Part shown: positions 27,403 through 37,250 of the stretch, one piece after another
Position numbering within the stretch: position 1 is the first letter of the stretch
How the letters are laid out: every line of letters starts with the position of its first letter
Origin: Shewanella colwelliana ATCC 39565
GTDB taxonomy: Bacteria > Pseudomonadota > Gammaproteobacteria > Enterobacterales > Shewanellaceae
Reading direction: 5' to 3'
Assembly (NCBI RefSeq): GCF_000518705.1
Contig: NZ_JAEC01000006.1
Location: 222,677 to 286,676, forward strand
Length of the DNA: 64,000 nt
Notes under the pieces: generated by a model
Told to the model about the DNA's origin: nothing
The model's database searches: none
Seen by the model: only the letters and a program-made list of their open reading frames with translations
Program-made: the position numbers and the translations under genes

Positions 27403-28209
27403 TCACGGTCGGTAAACGTAGCGCGTAAACAGGCACACTCCCGCGGCAAAAATATAGAAAATTTGTAGTTGCTCGACAATTGGAAGTTGCGGGAATTCGC
27501 TGTTATTAATCACGCTCAAGCTGGTTAGTAGCAGTAATAACGTGGCTAACAATAAACACTGTGCCTGCTTGGTGACCAATGAGGTGTTGAGCGCGCTCGC
27601 CGCATAAATACTACTCCAGCCGATGATCGCCCCTAAGGCCACATCAATGGGCCAGTGGGCACCAACGGACACTCTCGACAGTCCAACAAGGACGGCTAAT
27701 GAGAGCAATAATATCCGGCTCAATTGTCGTGTTGATGAGAGAAAAACGGTGCCAGCGAGTAAAAATATGGTCGCTGTATGCCCTGAGGGAAAGCTATTGC
27801 TATGGCGCGCGTCGCCGACGATATGCAGTTGCGCTAACAGGGAGGCTGGACGTGAAGCATCAAAGTAGTTTTTAAGAAGATGGGTGGCAGCGAGGCAGAT
27901 AATTGCTGCCAGCATTACCCGTAATATCCAAGCTGGTTTAAAGCATAGAATGATGATTAACAAGCTCCCAGTAACAATGCCATTACCTAGGTCTGTGATA
28001 CTGGCAAGCAGCGCCGGGCTAAAGTGCTGGCTCGCCTGATTAATGTGTAAGAATAAGCTGTGGTTAGTGCTTTGCTTCATCATGAGGACAAATCCGCAGA
28101 CCAAAATAAACAGCACCCATAAAAAGCCAGATTCACGCTTACTTTGAAGGAGAAAGGTTTGGTGGTGATTTGTGTGTTGTTGCTCGAAGCTTAGGCTTAG
28201 TGGGTTCAT
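27403..28209 (-). CDS. PAP2-family phosphatase
   Basis: This 268-residue membrane phosphatase of the PAP2 superfamily has the three catalytic motifs KNYFDASRP, SFPSGHT and SRVSVGAHWPIDV, in order. The PSGH and second-motif histidines act in phosphotransfer. Six hydrophobic helices place the active site at the periplasmic face. Likely substrates are undecaprenyl pyrophosphate or phosphatidate/PGP-type lipids, which cannot be distinguished here. It is a single gene convergent to the DUF417 gene. Confidence 0.88.
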   Translation of the reverse strand: MNPLSLSFEQQHTNHHQTFLLQSKRESGFLWVLFILVCGFVLMMKQSTNHSLFLHINQASQHFSPALLASITDLGNGIVTGSLLIIILCFKPAWILRVMLAAIICLAATHLLKNYFDASRPASLLAQLHIVGDARHSNSFPSGHTATIFLLAGTVFLSSTRQLSRILLLSLAVLVGLSRVSVGAHWPIDVALGAIIGWSSIYAASALNTSLVTKQAQCLLLATLLLLLTSLSVINNSEFPQLPIVEQLQIFYIFAAGVCLFTRYVYRP

Positions 28210-28535
28210 TAGGTGCTCTTGTTAATTCAGCTTGCTCCTATTTTATGATTGGCTGAGTGAAAGAAATGTCACTGTGTTCTGACCGATTGCAAGTGAGTGG
28301 TAGCGAACGCGCTGGGCTGGCACTTAATCGTCTATGTTATCCCCAAATCACTCTTGATGCTTTGCGACTCTGTGCTTAATTAAGTGACGGCTCAGGTGTC
28401 GGTGGCTGCGAAAAAGTCGTTGTTGAAAAGCGCTGGGGTGTTAAAATGCGCCCCTCATCGTTGGGCCTGACAGATGGCGTTCTATTCAGCTCTTGTCTGC
28501 CTACCTACTATTTTCCATTACTGATTAGAGTGTCT
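28210..28535. other. intergenic region with promoter for the barrel gene
   Basis: These 326 bases lie between the divergent PAP2 and Omp85-like genes. A plausible sigma-70 promoter lies at 28420-28447. The open frame reaching back to 28446 is unlikely to be translated. Nothing else is seen. Confidence 0.5.
28420..28447 (+). promoter_or_regulatory. possible sigma-70 promoter
   Basis: TTGTTG (28420-28425) and TAAAAT (28442-28447) are separated by 16 bases, about 90 bases before the start of the Omp85-like gene. Confidence 0.45.
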
Positions 28536-29702
28536 ATGAAACGGATTTTGTTGTTATCCCTGCTTGCCTTATCCTACCAGGCTGTCGCCGTTGAACCCTT
28601 GATTCACACGCCAAAAGATATGGAGCCTACTTGGGTCGACGATATTCTGGATATTTTCGGTGCTGACGGTGAGTTTGATGAAAGCAAACCTATCGACATG
28701 AGTTACCTGCCAACGGCTTATTACACGCCAGAGAAGAAGTTTGGCGTTGGCCTGTTGATGGTGGGGCTATACAAAACCGACGGGGCCGCGAGTGATGAGC
28801 AGCCTTCATCTTTGGTGTTGAATTCGTTTGTATCGATGAACAATTCCTATGGCGTTGAAGTGGAAAATATGACGTTTTTCAACGGCGGTAAGCAGCGCTT
28901 ATTATTGGGGATGGAGTTACATAACGAAGCGTCTGTGTATTACGGCCAGGGGATTGCCGCCGGCGATATCGACAGTAATCATCATGAGTTTGATGAGCAG
29001 CTTTACAGCTTTACACCGCGCTGGATGACTGAGGTGGCGGACAACTACTTTTTAGGTGTCGGGGCCGACTTTACCTACGCCAGTGCCGATAAGTTAACCT
29101 CGGTTGATACCGATCTGCCTATACCATCTGATGCTATTTTGCCTGATAATTTTAGCTCAGGTGTGGTGCTGACCAGTATCTATGACTCTCGTGATTATCG
29201 ACTTAATGCCACTAAAGGCTGGTTATTTCAGCTTGATGCTGGGCTTTATCAAAACAGCGAGTACTCGACATTTTCGACCTATAATCTTGAGCTGGCCAAC
29301 TATATTGATTTGAGCTCGACATCACTACTTAGCGGCGCCCCAGGGCTTATCGCTTGGCAAGTGCAGGGACACTTCACCAGTGGCGATGTGCCATGGAACA
29401 TGCTGCCAGACTTAGGTGGTTCAAGTGCGATGCGTGGTTATATCAAGGGTCGCTACCGTGATGAGCAGATGATGATGGGACAAGTTGAGTATCGTCTACC
29501 TATCTTCCAACGTTATGGCATGGTCTTTTGGGGGGGCGTGGGGAGTGTGGCCTCTAAGGTGAGTGAACTCAGCGATGAGCTGATGACCTCTTATGGCGCT
29601 GGTTTTCGTTTTAAAATTAAAGACAACATCAATTTACGCCTCGATATCGGTGTGGGTGAAAACGAAACCAACTTTTACCTCAACGTGAACGAAGTGTTCT
29701 AG
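28536..29702 (+). CDS. Omp85/BamA-like outer-membrane beta-barrel protein
   Basis: This 388-residue protein has a signal peptide (KRILLLSLLALSYQAVAV). Its beta-barrel resembles the surface-antigen half of the Omp85 family, with DYRLNATKGW, GGSSAMRGYIKGRYRD (the conserved RGY loop motif) and a C-terminal strand ending in Phe. No POTRA domains are present, so it is a barrel-only member, like those beside lipases or of the Omp85-lite group. The ATG at 28536 starts the signal peptide. The next gene begins 2 bases after its stop, so they form an operon. Confidence 0.82.
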   Translation: MKRILLLSLLALSYQAVAVEPLIHTPKDMEPTWVDDILDIFGADGEFDESKPIDMSYLPTAYYTPEKKFGVGLLMVGLYKTDGAASDEQPSSLVLNSFVSMNNSYGVEVENMTFFNGGKQRLLLGMELHNEASVYYGQGIAAGDIDSNHHEFDEQLYSFTPRWMTEVADNYFLGVGADFTYASADKLTSVDTDLPIPSDAILPDNFSSGVVLTSIYDSRDYRLNATKGWLFQLDAGLYQNSEYSTFSTYNLELANYIDLSSTSLLSGAPGLIAWQVQGHFTSGDVPWNMLPDLGGSSAMRGYIKGRYRDEQMMMGQVEYRLPIFQRYGMVFWGGVGSVASKVSELSDELMTSYGAGFRFKIKDNINLRLDIGVGENETNFYLNVNEVF

Positions 29703-29704
29703 GC

Positions 29705-30487
29705 ATGATGCGTTTATCTGCCTGCATGCTGGGCTGTGTGCTCGCGTTAACTTCGGTGTTGGCGTTTGCTGAAGATGCTTTGGTTGATAAGGCCAAAGTA
29801 TCGGTCAGCGCTGCGCCTGTATCATCTCAAGCTCTGGTTAAGGCATTGGCGCCCCAGTGCATGCGTCAGTCAGATTACAACATTTATCTTAGCGGCATCC
29901 ATACAGGTACCATGAGCCGAACCGAAACTTGGCACGGGAAAACGGCGGTGGTGACCTCTCATAGTAAAGCCAGTATTTTAGGCATAGGCACTGAGTATCG
30001 TCAGCGGGCAGAGCTCTCTTGGTCTACGACAACCCATGAGTGGCTTACCAATAAGTTTCACCAGCAGGTAAGTGGTTTTCGCGCCAGAGACTTACAGGCT
30101 ACGTTTAGTGCTAATGGTCGCGAGTCTCGGGTCAACGTAGACGGAGATATCGAGCATTATCACTCTTCCGCAATCGCACTGCGTGACGTGGATACGTTGG
30201 CGATTCAGATGCGCCACCTCTTGCTGCAAGGTCGCCAGCAGTTTGCCTTAATCAGACAAGCGTCAGATGCCATAGAGCCTTATCAATATTATGTGCAAGC
30301 TAAGCAAACAAAAACGATAGCGCCCTGGGGAAAACTCTCGCTTATCCCCGTTGAGCAAACTGGAGCCGAAGACGTGACCTACTATTTCGCTCCTGAGCTA
30401 GACTACCAACTTATTCAAGCGCGTTACCATGGCATTGTGTTGCAAGGCCTTATCGCGCTAAATCACTATCATTCTACTTGTCAGTAA
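29705..30487 (+). CDS. exported DUF3108-like protein
   Basis: This 260-residue protein has a signal peptide (MRLSACMLGCVLALTSVLAFA). Its mature domain begins YNIYLSGIHTGTMSRTETW, a pattern typical of DUF3108 proteins, which are thought to be periplasmic beta-rich barrels or lipid-binding-like folds. It starts 2 bases after the barrel gene and ends before a strong terminator, so it probably works with that outer-membrane protein. The reaction is unknown. There are two adjacent ATG codons at the start. Confidence 0.72.
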   Translation: MMRLSACMLGCVLALTSVLAFAEDALVDKAKVSVSAAPVSSQALVKALAPQCMRQSDYNIYLSGIHTGTMSRTETWHGKTAVVTSHSKASILGIGTEYRQRAELSWSTTTHEWLTNKFHQQVSGFRARDLQATFSANGRESRVNVDGDIEHYHSSAIALRDVDTLAIQMRHLLLQGRQQFALIRQASDAIEPYQYYVQAKQTKTIAPWGKLSLIPVEQTGAEDVTYYFAPELDYQLIQARYHGIVLQGLIALNHYHSTCQ

Positions 30488-30565
30488 TGGCAAGTACCTA
30501 CTGTTAAGTGTTAACGGATGAGATAAACCTGTGCTCTCTAATCTAATATTGAAGGTACATAATCA

Positions 30566-30597
30566 AAAAAGCCGAGTGTTGATTCACTCGGCTTTTT
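30566..30597. terminator. bidirectional terminator
   Basis: The stem AAAAGCCGAGTG / CACTCGGCTTTT with a 6-base loop has A and T tracts on both sides. It ends the barrel operon and the convergent three-gene run. Confidence 0.9.
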
Positions 30598-30614
30598 ATT
30601 AGCTTGGCTGAAGC

Positions 30615-31010
30615 TTACGGCTTTAAGATCACTTTTACCGTGTCGTCTAGATCTGCTTCGTCGATGTAACCAACAGCATTAGGGGTAGAGGCGACGGTTG
30701 ACTTCATTGCCGCCGCGCTGCTAACTGTCGCTGGTGGATTACCTTTACCGGTAAATACCTGTTTTGACCAGTAGGCTTTCAATTGCGCATCGCTCTTGCG
30801 TGTCACTTTGTCGTGGAACTCAGAGCGAGTAGCGTTACCTTCATCAAGTTCAAAAGGCACAGAAGAAGATGAACCTTTACCGAGGAAGAGTTTCTTGGCA
30901 TCAGAGGCTGAAATATCGCTGGTTCCTGGGGCACCAATTAACACTACAGCGGCTTGTGCTGAAACCATGCTGCATAGGCTAAGCGCTACGATAGAGAGTA
31001 GTTTTTTCAT
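30615..31010 (-). CDS. small PstS-like periplasmic binding protein
   Basis: This 131-residue protein has a signal peptide (KKLLSIVALSLCSMVSAQA) and a compact domain of the phosphate-binding-protein type. It shows the layout of short PBP-like proteins: VVLIGAPG near the N terminus, LFLGKGSS, RSEFHDKV, the YWSKQVFTGKGNPP segment and PNAVGYIDEA. It is much shorter than PstS (about 340), so it probably represents a single lobe. AAGGAG precedes the ATG. It is the last gene of a run with a porin and a chemoreceptor. A phosphate or oxyanion ligand is possible but unproven. Confidence 0.82.
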   Translation of the reverse strand: MKKLLSIVALSLCSMVSAQAAVVLIGAPGTSDISASDAKKLFLGKGSSSSVPFELDEGNATRSEFHDKVTRKSDAQLKAYWSKQVFTGKGNPPATVSSAAAMKSTVASTPNAVGYIDEADLDDTVKVILKP

Positions 31011-31021
31011 TGTAGCGCTCC

Positions 31022-32260
31022 TTAAAATACTACGTCGAATTTAACGGTATACACAGTGACATCGTCATATTCTTGCAATACATTGCTTTGGAATCCACCT
31101 GAAGTGTCGCCAAAGTTGGTAGCGTAAGTCACATCAAACTTCACCGCGAGATTGTCCAGTGCATCCCAGCGCAGACCACCGCTGTATGAGGTACGTTGGC
31201 CGTTGAACAGTGCCGCAATCAGTGCGCTGCCCTGACTGAATACAGGTCTTTGGTCATCATCTTGTGACTCATAATAGGCGGCAGTCACATATGGTGTAAA
31301 CGCGTTAATGCGGTAGCCTAACGTGATATAGCCAGAATCAGAGTCGGTATATTGGCCATCTACTTCGGCTCGAGTCCATTCGGTGACAGCGAGGAACTCC
31401 CCGTTGTCATAGCTTGCGCCCACGCCTGTAAAGGTGGCTTTTTCATTGTCGAGCGTTAATAGTGGTACTGATGCTTCGATAGAGATTGGCAAACCAGTGA
31501 CAGGGTCTTGCGACGGAATTGTCACAGAGCGGCTGATGGTGCCATCTAAGGTTGATTGGCCGTATACGGCTCGTAGGGTCCAGATCTCATCGGTCCATGT
31601 TAGGTTGGCGCCGAGTATATTTTTGATATCTGTGCCTGACTCTTCAGATTCACCGCCAAAGGCTTGCACCGTTAACGTAGAGTCATCAAACTCAAATTCA
31701 TAGCTGACATCACCACCGGTATAGGTTGTAAAGGGGACTGAGCCATAAACTTCTTCTGGTGGACGCGCAAAAGGCTGGGCGTAACCCACATCTAAGTAAT
31801 CTGAGTACATAAATAGTGGCACACGTAGTTTACCGCCGCGCAGCTGTACTCCGCCGTCAAAACGATGCGATACGTACGCCCACTCTGCTTCAACATCCCA
31901 ATCGTTTTCGCCCTTCATCATGAGCTGCATTACGGCTTGGGTGTTGTCGGTGATCGCGAAGGTCGCTTGGAAGCCTAGCTTACTCTCTTCGCTAAAATCG
32001 GCAGAGGTGCTTGAGCCCATATAGCCAGAGTTATTGTCTGCAGAGACATAGGCTCCGCTCATAAAACCATTAAACTTGAATCTGTCTGTTAAGCTGGCAG
32101 TTTGTTGTTTTTGCAAGGTTTGCACCTGCTGCTCTAGTTTTGCTATCTTCTGCTCATTGGTTTCTTCTGCAGCAAAACCTTGTGCGGATACCAGCGAAAT
32201 AGATATCGCAAACGGCAGTGCTTTAAGCGCCGTATTAAAGGTATGTCTTGTGTTCATCAT
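31022..32260 (-). CDS. outer-membrane porin
   Basis: This 412-residue protein has a signal peptide (about 1-30, ending GFAAEE). A short trimerising coiled coil (EQKIAKLEQQVQTLQKQQ) and a beta-barrel ending in VYTVKFDVVF follow. The N-terminal coiled coil is typical of OprP-type and related Shewanella porins. An alternative start at the second Met (32257) fits GGGAG slightly better. The gene lies 11 bases upstream of the PstS-like gene and 35 bases downstream of the chemoreceptor gene. The substrate is unknown, though the binding-protein neighbour suggests an anion. Confidence 0.85.
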   Translation of the reverse strand: MMNTRHTFNTALKALPFAISISLVSAQGFAAEETNEQKIAKLEQQVQTLQKQQTASLTDRFKFNGFMSGAYVSADNNSGYMGSSTSADFSEESKLGFQATFAITDNTQAVMQLMMKGENDWDVEAEWAYVSHRFDGGVQLRGGKLRVPLFMYSDYLDVGYAQPFARPPEEVYGSVPFTTYTGGDVSYEFEFDDSTLTVQAFGGESEESGTDIKNILGANLTWTDEIWTLRAVYGQSTLDGTISRSVTIPSQDPVTGLPISIEASVPLLTLDNEKATFTGVGASYDNGEFLAVTEWTRAEVDGQYTDSDSGYITLGYRINAFTPYVTAAYYESQDDDQRPVFSQGSALIAALFNGQRTSYSGGLRWDALDNLAVKFDVTYATNFGDTSGGFQSNVLQEYDDVTVYTVKFDVVF

Positions 32261-32295
32261 ATGCTCCCGGTTGATCTATTTTTTGTATTAATCGA

Positions 32296-33912
32296 TTAAA
32301 CTTTAAATTGGTCGGTGATGGTGGTCAGTTGTTTGCTGACCCCTTCGATGTCGTAACTGATGCCACCGAGTTCATCGGTAGTGGCTTTCACTTTTTGAGC
32401 GTTACTTTCAATTTCAGCGACGTATTGCTGTATTAGCACAGAGGTATTGTGTTGCTCCTCTGTGGCAGCCGCTATCTGTTCATTGACCACTACGATCGCG
32501 CTAACCTTGTCCGTAATGCTCACCAATGCATCGCCCGCAAGCGACGTACTCTGCACCCCTTCATCGGCGGTTTCTATGCCACGCTGCATCGCTTCTACCG
32601 CTTGGGTTGAGGTTGAGCTTAGCTCTTGCAAAACCTGCTGGATCTCTTCTGTTGAGGATTGGGTGCGCGATGCGAGCGTTCTCACTTCATCGGCAACCAC
32701 GGCGAAGCCACGTCCCTGTTCACCTGCTCGTGCTGCTTCAATGGCCGCATTAAGCGCCAATAGGTTAGTTTGCTCGGCAATACCGCGGATGGTGCCTAAA
32801 ATCGCATTCACATTGCTAGTAAAAGCGTCCAGTTGATTAACAACAATGGCAGTGGCTTTTACTTCATCGGATAAGCGGTTAATGGTGGCAATGGCATTTG
32901 CCACAACGGTTTGACCACGCTGTGCTTCTTGGTTGGCATTATCGGCCTCTGACGCGGCATTCGTGGCGTATTCTGCAACGTGTTCAACGCTGACAAACAT
33001 TTCACGCATCGCATTGGATATCTGATCAACCGATTGAGACTGTTCGGTGACGGTGATTTCGCTGTTTCTGCAACTGTCTAGCAGTGTCGTCGACACCTTA
33101 CCTAGGCTTTCTGTGGTTCGTTGCGTGTCGGCAATTGAGGCTTGCAGTTTAGTTACAAACTGATTAAACCAATGAACTAATACGGCAATTTCATCTTTAC
33201 CGTCATATTGAATACGTGAACGCAAATCCCCTTCACCTTCGGAGATATTACGCAGTGAATCAGTGACATTATTGAGGGTGACAATAATAGAGTTATTGAC
33301 AAAATAGCCCACTACGATCAGGAAAATAGACGCGACAAGACCTATGGTTAGCATAGATGTTGATGCGTTATCGGAGCTTTCTAACGTGTTTTGAATTGAT
33401 TGCGCAAATTGCTCTGAAAAGTCGAGTTGCTTAGCGTTAAATTGCTGAAGCAGCTTATTATAGCGCTCAGCATTTTCAGCGGCTTGGTTTTTAATCACAT
33501 TAAAATCGACATCATCTTTAAGAAACTCATTAACCAAGCCTTTGGCTTTTTGATGATAAACCTTGAGATCATTGCTCATGGATTGAGCTTGGGCGGCCTC
33601 GTTAGGCAGTAGTCGAGCGATGTCATTTAAGTTATTAACTATCTGTTCAACCATCTTGTCGACGGTGACTAGCGAGTCCTCTTCGCCTGTCGTCACTGCC
33701 GATTGAATATTTTGGTCGAGCTGAATAATTAAGCCTTCATTGATAGTTGCCAGCTTTAATACCGGAAACAGCTGAGTGTTAACGTAGTTGAGGCGCTCGG
33801 CGTTATCTTTAACGCTTTGATTATTAACTACTAATGAGAAAATAAATGAAGCAATTGCCACCAGAGTTAATAGTACTATTCGATGTTTAATCTTTAACTT
33901 GTTTAGTTTCAT
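32296..33912 (-). CDS. methyl-accepting chemotaxis protein
   Basis: This 538-residue chemoreceptor has two membrane helices (about 12-29 and 185-207) that bracket a helical periplasmic sensor of about 155 residues. A HAMP linker and a long cytoplasmic coiled coil follow. The signalling tip reads [20 protein letters not shown] then [15 protein letters not shown], the standard kinase-contact motif. It is the first of three co-directional genes (chemoreceptor, porin, small binding protein), which suggests chemotaxis toward the solute taken up by the other two. That link is inference. Confidence 0.93.
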   Translation of the reverse strand: MKLNKLKIKHRIVLLTLVAIASFIFSLVVNNQSVKDNAERLNYVNTQLFPVLKLATINEGLIIQLDQNIQSAVTTGEEDSLVTVDKMVEQIVNNLNDIARLLPNEAAQAQSMSNDLKVYHQKAKGLVNEFLKDDVDFNVIKNQAAENAERYNKLLQQFNAKQLDFSEQFAQSIQNTLESSDNASTSMLTIGLVASIFLIVVGYFVNNSIIVTLNNVTDSLRNISEGEGDLRSRIQYDGKDEIAVLVHWFNQFVTKLQASIADTQRTTESLGKVSTTLLDSCRNSEITVTEQSQSVDQISNAMREMFVSVEHVAEYATNAASEADNANQEAQRGQTVVANAIATINRLSDEVKATAIVVNQLDAFTSNVNAILGTIRGIAEQTNLLALNAAIEAARAGEQGRGFAVVADEVRTLASRTQSSTEEIQQVLQELSSTSTQAVEAMQRGIETADEGVQSTSLAGDALVSITDKVSAIVVVNEQIAAATEEQHNTSVLIQQYVAEIESNAQKVKATTDELGGISYDIEGVSKQLTTITDQFKV

Positions 33913-34719
33913 ATTCTAGCCTTGGCTGCCTACGGCGAGTAAAACGATTGCACAACACTACTGGCTATAAAATTGATAATGATGATAAACCCAGCTGTTC
34001 ATCCATTACCTAGCCCAATGCAAAAAACGAGAGACTTCCGTGTGTAGGAGGCTGCAAACTGCATACTTTCCTAATTTTGCGTCCAATAATTAAAAAGTGC
34101 ACTACATAGTAACTAGTCGATAACTGTGCTTTAAGCAACATTATCCCTATGATTACTAATGATCATTTTTAGATCCGTTAACGTGAATTTAGAGTGAAGC
34201 GCCCGTGCAATAAACGGTGCTATAGAGTTGAATTGGAGCTTTCCTTGAATGACATCTGACTTAACATTGGTGTGCTGCTGGTAAGTCGTTTTGGTTTCCT
34301 ACCTGAGTTATCTACTCGTTGTGCAATTCCAAGCCGTTATTAAACCTTTCTTAACGCCAATGGCGTTAGGGGCTCTTCGGTTTAAATTGATCAGTATCAA
34401 TACCAATCACTCGGCAAATCCTTGCCCTGAGTTACTGCAATAATGCTGAATTAGTTAACTCAACACTCATTTTGGTAACAATATTAACATCCAGAGTATA
34501 AGGCCAAGGTAATCAAGTGTATACAGATGTATCACGTTTTTTTGCTGAAACACCGTGGCAAATCTCGATTTTACTAGGCATCTAACATCCCTAGGTTGAG
34601 TTTAAGCTTGGTTTAAGTGTTAAGGTCGATCATGTGGATGTAACAAGCATAACGATTAATCAACCTCGACGCGGTTAGCGTCTGTTGAGAGCAATAAGAC
34701 AATAAAAAGGAGAGCACGC
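33913..34719. other. long intergenic region between chemoreceptor and S9 peptidase
   Basis: These 807 bases separate divergent genes and hold no open frame that looks coding. I see a perfect FNR/CRP-type box at 34387-34400 and a palindrome near 34354-34368 (AACGCCA-ATGGCGTT like). The base composition is AT-rich. An unannotated small RNA is possible but not supported by any strong terminator. Confidence 0.5.
34387..34400. promoter_or_regulatory. perfect FNR/EtrA-type box
   Basis: TTGAT-CAGT-ATCAA matches the FNR consensus (TTGATNNNNATCAA) at every fixed position. It lies 320 bases before the S9 peptidase and 475 bases before the chemoreceptor gene, farther than usual, so its target is unclear. 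Confidence 0.5.
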
Positions 34720-36747
34720 GTGAAGAGATTCGTCATTGCAGCCCTGTGTATGTTTATGCCTATGAGCATAGCCGTCGCAGAGCAAAGTAAAACCCTTTCA
34801 GTGGATCTGTTGTGGCAACTGAGCCGCATTGCTAGCCCAGTTATTTCTCCTAATGGTGAGATGATTATTGCGCCAGTCACTGAGTATGACGTACCCGAGG
34901 ATAAGGGGAGCACACAACTGTGGTTGTTTGACCATGAGGGTAAGTCTCAACGTCCGCTGACGGCTAAAGGACTGCGAGTCAGTGAGCCTGTGTTCTCGCC
35001 TGATGGCAAGACCCTCGCTTTTATCAGTAAGCGTGATAAAGATGAAGTCGGGCAGGTGTATCTGCTGCCAATGAGTGGCCCAGGTGAAGCCCTGCGATTA
35101 ACCGATGTGCCCAGTGGGGTGAAGGGGCTGAAATGGGTCGGCGAGCATATCTATTTTATCAGCGCGGTTTTTCCTGGCAAAAACTGGCAAGAGACAGAGG
35201 AGCAATTGAAAGCCGATAAAGATAACAAAGTCTCTGCCCATCAATGGAATGCCTTGCCTTATTCAAGTTTTGACCATTGGCTCGATGAAGACAAGCAGGC
35301 GCACGTGTTCCGCATTCCTGCTAAGGGGGGCGATGTTGAGCCCATCACTCAACCGCTCAAGAAGCAATTGCCTCGTTCGTCCCAGAGTGCGGCTAGCTAT
35401 GATATAGACGTCAATGAGCGCTGGATCGCTTTTAATGCCAACGGCTGGGATAACCAAGTCGATGCCAAAATAGATATTTTCCTTGCAGCCATTGGTAGCG
35501 GTAAGGTGGAGAATCTCACCGAACAGAATAATGCGCCAGATTCAAATCCAACCTTTAGCCCAGACGGCAAAACCTTAGCGTTCACTCGTCAGCTTATCCA
35601 TGGTTTCTATGCCGACACCGCCAAATTGATTCTGTTGGATATGAAAAAGCGCACCGAGACAGTGCTAGCGAAGGACTGGGATCGCTCTGTTGCCCGTTTT
35701 ATTTGGACACCCGACAACAAAGGGTTTTACGCTTCGGTGGATGACGCCGCTACGCGACGCATTTTTCATATCAATGCCAAAAACGGCAAAATAAAAGCCA
35801 TTACTCAGGCCACCAACTTTGGTAAGCCTACTATGGCCAACGATGGTACATTGGTCGCGGCTAACGATAGCTTTCTCTACCCTGCACGGGTGGTGAAAAT
35901 TAATACCAGCAATGGCGAAACGACCCGTTTAGATCAGTTTAACGATGATATTTTGGCTGATGTCGATTTGGGTACCTATGAATCGGTGACCTATAAAGGT
36001 TACAAGGACCAAGATATTCAAATGTGGGTGCATTACCCACCAGGGTTCGATCGCAGTAAAAAATATCCATTGATGATGCTAATCCATGGCGGTCCGCACA
36101 ACGCTATTTCTGATGGCTTTCATTATCGCTGGAATGCACAAACCTTTGCCTCTTGGGGTTATGTAACGGCATGGCCTAACTTTCACGGTTCCAGCAGTTT
36201 TGGCCAAGAGTTTGCCGATAGCATTAACCCAGACTGGAAAAACAAATCCCTTGAAGATGTGTTTAAAGCGACCGATTGGTTTACGCAGCAGTCATGGATA
36301 GATGACGAACGTTTAGTGGCGGGCGGTGCCAGTTATGGTGGCTATTTAACCTCGATTATTCTTGGTCAAAAACATCCATTTAATGCGCTATTAATCCACG
36401 CCGCGGTATATAACATGTACTCGCAGATGGCGGCCGATTTTGCGGTACACAGTACCCGTTTTGGTAATTACTGGGAAAAGCCAGAGATCTATCAATCAAT
36501 CTCACCTCATTACGGTGCGGCCAACTTTAATACGCCGACGTTAGTGATCCATGGGCAGTTGGATTATCGTGTCCCTGTGGGGCAAGGCTTTGAGTTGTTT
36601 AGAACCTTGCAGACCCGGGGAGTTGAGTCAAGAATGATCTATTTTCCTGATGAGAATCATTGGATCATGAAGCCCAATAACTCCATCTATTGGTATAACC
36701 AAGTCGAGCAGTGGATGACACGATTTGCAGAGCCAGGGGCTAAGTAA
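34720..36747 (+). CDS. S9-family (prolyl oligopeptidase-like) peptidase
   Basis: This 675-residue exported serine peptidase has a signal peptide (KRFVIAALCMFMPMSIAVA) and a seven-bladed beta-propeller with PD40/WD40-like blades (FSPDGKTLAF and similar). An alpha/beta hydrolase domain follows from about residue 420. The triad is visible: Ser538 in GGASYGGY, Asp615 in GQLDYRVP and His647 in DENHW. An oxyanion-type HGGPH motif also fits. Relatives are dipeptidyl or acylaminoacyl peptidases. Translation starts at GTG 34720 with AAGGAG 7 bases upstream. It stands alone before a terminator. Confidence 0.92.
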   Translation: MKRFVIAALCMFMPMSIAVAEQSKTLSVDLLWQLSRIASPVISPNGEMIIAPVTEYDVPEDKGSTQLWLFDHEGKSQRPLTAKGLRVSEPVFSPDGKTLAFISKRDKDEVGQVYLLPMSGPGEALRLTDVPSGVKGLKWVGEHIYFISAVFPGKNWQETEEQLKADKDNKVSAHQWNALPYSSFDHWLDEDKQAHVFRIPAKGGDVEPITQPLKKQLPRSSQSAASYDIDVNERWIAFNANGWDNQVDAKIDIFLAAIGSGKVENLTEQNNAPDSNPTFSPDGKTLAFTRQLIHGFYADTAKLILLDMKKRTETVLAKDWDRSVARFIWTPDNKGFYASVDDAATRRIFHINAKNGKIKAITQATNFGKPTMANDGTLVAANDSFLYPARVVKINTSNGETTRLDQFNDDILADVDLGTYESVTYKGYKDQDIQMWVHYPPGFDRSKKYPLMMLIHGGPHNAISDGFHYRWNAQTFASWGYVTAWPNFHGSSSFGQEFADSINPDWKNKSLEDVFKATDWFTQQSWIDDERLVAGGASYGGYLTSIILGQKHPFNALLIHAAVYNMYSQMAADFAVHSTRFGNYWEKPEIYQSISPHYGAANFNTPTLVIHGQLDYRVPVGQGFELFRTLQTRGVESRMIYFPDENHWIMKPNNSIYWYNQVEQWMTRFAEPGAK

Positions 36748-36770
36748 GCGCCAATACGGTATTGCAAAAT

Positions 36771-36806
36771 AAAAAAAGGCTGTCGATAAGGGCAGCCTTT
36801 CTGTTT
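36771..36806. terminator. terminator between convergent genes
   Basis: The stem AAAGGCTG / CAGCCTTT, with a short loop and A/T-rich flanks, lies between the S9 peptidase and the DUF2999 gene. Confidence 0.75.
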
Positions 36807-36833
36807 TATCCCTAGGTGGATAATGGATTGTCG

Positions 36834-37085
36834 CTATTTTTGCAGTTGTGCTTTGGCTGCTTCAACTTTTGAAAAATCGAGGCCAAGCTCGGTAACGGCT
36901 TCTTTAATCAAGGCCGGGTTTTGCATGACCAAGGCCATTAACTGCTGTAGTTTTTCTGGTGCGATACCTAGCTGACCAATCACGCCCATTGCCATGAGTG
37001 GATTGTCGGTCAATGCTTGGAAAAGTTCGTTGATCTTCTCATCGCTAACATTGTGCTCTTTTAAAATGGCAATAATTGGATTCAT
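36834..37085 (-). CDS. DUF2999 family protein
   Basis: This 83-residue, all-helical, probably cytoplasmic protein matches my memory of DUF2999 (MNPIIAILKEHNVSDEKINE start), a small family found in Shewanella and Vibrio. It has no cysteines or membrane segment. The function is unknown. It is a single gene. Confidence 0.8.
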   Translation of the reverse strand: MNPIIAILKEHNVSDEKINELFQALTDNPLMAMGVIGQLGIAPEKLQQLMALVMQNPALIKEAVTELGLDFSKVEAAKAQLQK

Positions 37086-37250
37086 CGCAACGCCTTATTG
37101 TGTTGTAAAGGTGAAATTGGCGCTGATTTTACCACAGAATGTAACCGTTAGTAGACTCAGTGGTCACTCCTAACATTGGTGGATTACGCCAATAAAGGGT
37201 AGATTATTAGTGTGGATTTTTGAATAGCCAGTTTTATAGAGGCAATAACG

